DNA of 64,000 nt, taken from NCBI GenBank assembly GCA_936450465.1, contig OW388296.1, positions 47,691,750 through 47,755,749 on the forward strand, written 5' to 3'. How positions within the stretch are numbered: the first letter of the stretch is position 1; each line of letters opens with the position of its first letter. Below, one piece after another: positions 62,196-64,000 of this stretch. The translations under genes and the position numbers were made by a program. This DNA comes from Gibbula magus. Its lineage: Eukaryota; Mollusca; Gastropoda; Trochida; Trochidae. The notes under the pieces are model-generated. The model searched no databases and was not told the origin of the DNA. It saw nothing but the letters and a program-made list of their open reading frames with translations.

Positions 62196-62551
62196 AACAT
62201 TTTAAATTTTAAATTTTGAAATTCCCCCAAATTAATTTTGACAAAACACAACTGTTCATCGACATATAAGACATACTCTGTGTGAAAATCAATAAATGTG
62301 CCTCGTCCTGCACACATTTACAACATTTTAAACATGGTAGGGGTCATGTTGGTGTAAATTTCATGTCTTACCCCCGTCTACTTTAAATAATGATATTTAA
62401 GTTAAAAAATAAAACAGTCACTAATTAAGTCATTCAAACTACTGCCGAAAGGTGTTATTGTGTCGTGCCATAATCAAATGCATCTAATTTCTTTAAAATA
62501 TTGAATAAATGGAAAACAACGGAGTGATATACTTTCTTTTGCACCTCAGTT

Positions 62552-63394
62552 TACAAAGAAACGTCATATTCGCTGACAAAGTAATTTAACTATTTGCTGT
62601 ATTTGATTTTCCTTCAATGCTTGACACTTTACTAGCTTGTTTGATTTGTTTCAAATAAAACAATTTCTCTTCTTATCATGGCGTTGATTATGGCGATGAT
62701 TTGGTGATGACGATGAAAATGACTTTATGATGCAAGTATATATACAAGAATGATGGTTATCGAGTTTCTTATGTCACTGTAGGCTATTATGTACATCAAT
62801 ATAAGTATATGAAACGTAAATGACAGAATGACACTGTAGGTACATCTACTGTATATCTGTCATAATCATGACTTCTGAATATATATAAATACATTCTCTG
62901 AGTGGCACATAAACCTAAACATATGTTTATTATGACGGCCATGTGATATGGACTAACGTTGAAAACGCGTAATTCGTGTCGTGACAATTGCAACGTGATG
63001 TAATACAAGATTATAATTGACGTTTAATCTTGTTTTGGGCGTTCGCGTGGTTAACCGGAATCAGAAATAATCATTTATATGCAAAGTATCTTATAAAATG
63101 TCAATTTGTAAACATTTTTATGTACCGTATTTTGTTATATTTCTGTGACTCATGGTGAAATTTGCTCTATTATCTATTCACGAAAAGACATTCTATAAGT
63201 TCTACTTCCGGTACAGTATTGCAGAAAAATAATTGTTAAAAACGTAAAAGTCTCGTTATGGTTTTAAACGAAAGAGTGTGCTATATTACAAAAAGGCACG
63301 AAACAGATTTTGAGGAAAAAACAATAGAGAAGCTGACATATTGATCTAAGCTTGTGCGTCTTATATACCGTAGTCACGTGTGAATTCCGTGCAA
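62552..63394. other. Non-coding interval
   Basis: AT-rich sequence between the split mariner-like MITE and the second satellite array. Nothing could be recognised. Confidence 0.45.
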
Positions 63395-63585
63395 AGTGAG
63401 CGTTTGGTCACGATTTTCAGGTGCATTTCCCAGAACATACCGCAATCTAAAAAACATGTGGTTTGAAGAAAACTTATTCGATTCGCACGTGATTTTACTG
63501 CAGCATGTCGCGATCTTGAAATATACATGATCTGAAGGAATCTTACTCGATTTCTACGTGCATTTACTGAAATACATATCATACA
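63395..63585. repeat. ~75-bp satellite with cacgtg cores, array 2
   Basis: ggtcacgattttcaggtgca, aacatgtggtttgaagaaaa and tttctacgtgcatttactga match the units at 25860. Confidence 0.6.
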
Positions 63586-63937
63586 ACATATTTAGGGAAT
63601 AACAAACTGTGTGGGTTAGAACCGGCTGCAGTATTCATTACACAGGTAACATCATATATCGAACGAAGAATTAAAAACTGGTTCTGGGTCCTCAAACCAG
63701 TTTGTTTCTTTATAGTTGACATGTTTGTTTACATCCTCTGTGGTCACCATGCCCTGGTCATGGTGACCTCTTGACGTTAGATCACGGGACTTTACTTATT
63801 AGTTAAACAAGAAGTTGTTATTTTAAAATATGGGCGTGATGTTACTGTTATGTTTGAATAAGTTGTGCTAGTGGTTGAAGTGGTTAGCTATGACATGTCA
63901 AAGTTTCAGGAAATCATTTGGTTCGAAAAGCCACCCT

Positions 63938-64000
63938 GTAATCATTCTCTCTCAAAGAGTTTATTCATTTCCGAATGTAACCTCTCTCGACTAGAAATGG
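63938..64000. mobile_element. Possible end of another 41.9-kb-type MITE
   Basis: cattctctctcaaagagttt followed by a diverged body resembles the terminal repeat of the element at 41873. The window ends before a partner end could be seen. Confidence 0.3.

Larger units (their letters stand above)
59649..62551. mobile_element. Mariner/Tc1-like MITE split by a nested insertion
   Basis: The 36-bp ends (aactgaggtgcaaaagaaag and onward) are inverted repeats with one mismatch and TA outside each. Only about 170 bp at the left and 360 bp at the right match the 493-bp relative at 35169; the middle, about 59816-62195, is foreign repeat sequence. Confidence 0.75.

Overview
This window looks like nuclear DNA from a marine invertebrate, most likely a mollusc. 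That placement is inference. It is AT-rich, genes are sparse and split by introns, tandem arrays are frequent, and it is crowded with short non-autonomous transposons, tRNA-derived SINEs and 5'-truncated LINEs. I see no bacterial operon, CRISPR array, rRNA gene or intact tRNA gene. Most long open frames are by-products of repeats, so coding calls rest on splice sites, reading phase and protein composition.

Coding content is small and mostly on the minus strand. Gene B (10164 down to 3210) has four phase-compatible exons encoding about 346 residues: a CxxC-x43-CxxC zinc-binding segment, an acidic segment, a lysine-rich block and a C-terminal CCTIL that fits a prenylation signal. Gene A (27233 down to 24805) has three exons and encodes a basic, unrecognised protein of about 127 residues. 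Gene C shows only its first coding exon (56959-56851, minus). Gene D, on the plus strand, shows only a first coding exon with a signal-peptide-like start (33087-33138). A 5'-truncated LINE at 51372-53220 carries a 566-residue open reverse transcriptase frame.

Region by region: 1-3.2 kb is AT-rich with a foldback element and a diverged MITE. 3.2-10.2 kb is gene B, whose introns hold 29-, 75- and 45-bp arrays. 10.2-24.8 kb is arrays, a LINE tail, a GC-rich MITE, a SINE and other dispersed repeats. 24.8-27.2 kb is gene A. 27.2-33 kb holds MITEs and a GAT microsatellite. 33-51.3 kb holds the gene D start, several MITE families (one with 64-bp perfect terminal repeats), a 28-bp array and two SINE insertions. 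51.3-53.3 kb is the LINE. 53.3-57 kb holds MITEs, an eight-copy 19-bp array, a SINE and the gene C start. 57-64 kb is foldbacks, a mariner-like MITE split by a 2.4-kb nested insertion, and a satellite also present at 25.9 kb.

No pathway or operon-like cooperation between the genes can be read from the sequence. The most unusual findings are the domain combination of gene B, the minisatellite that includes one of its splice donors, and a set of structurally well-defined MITE families.
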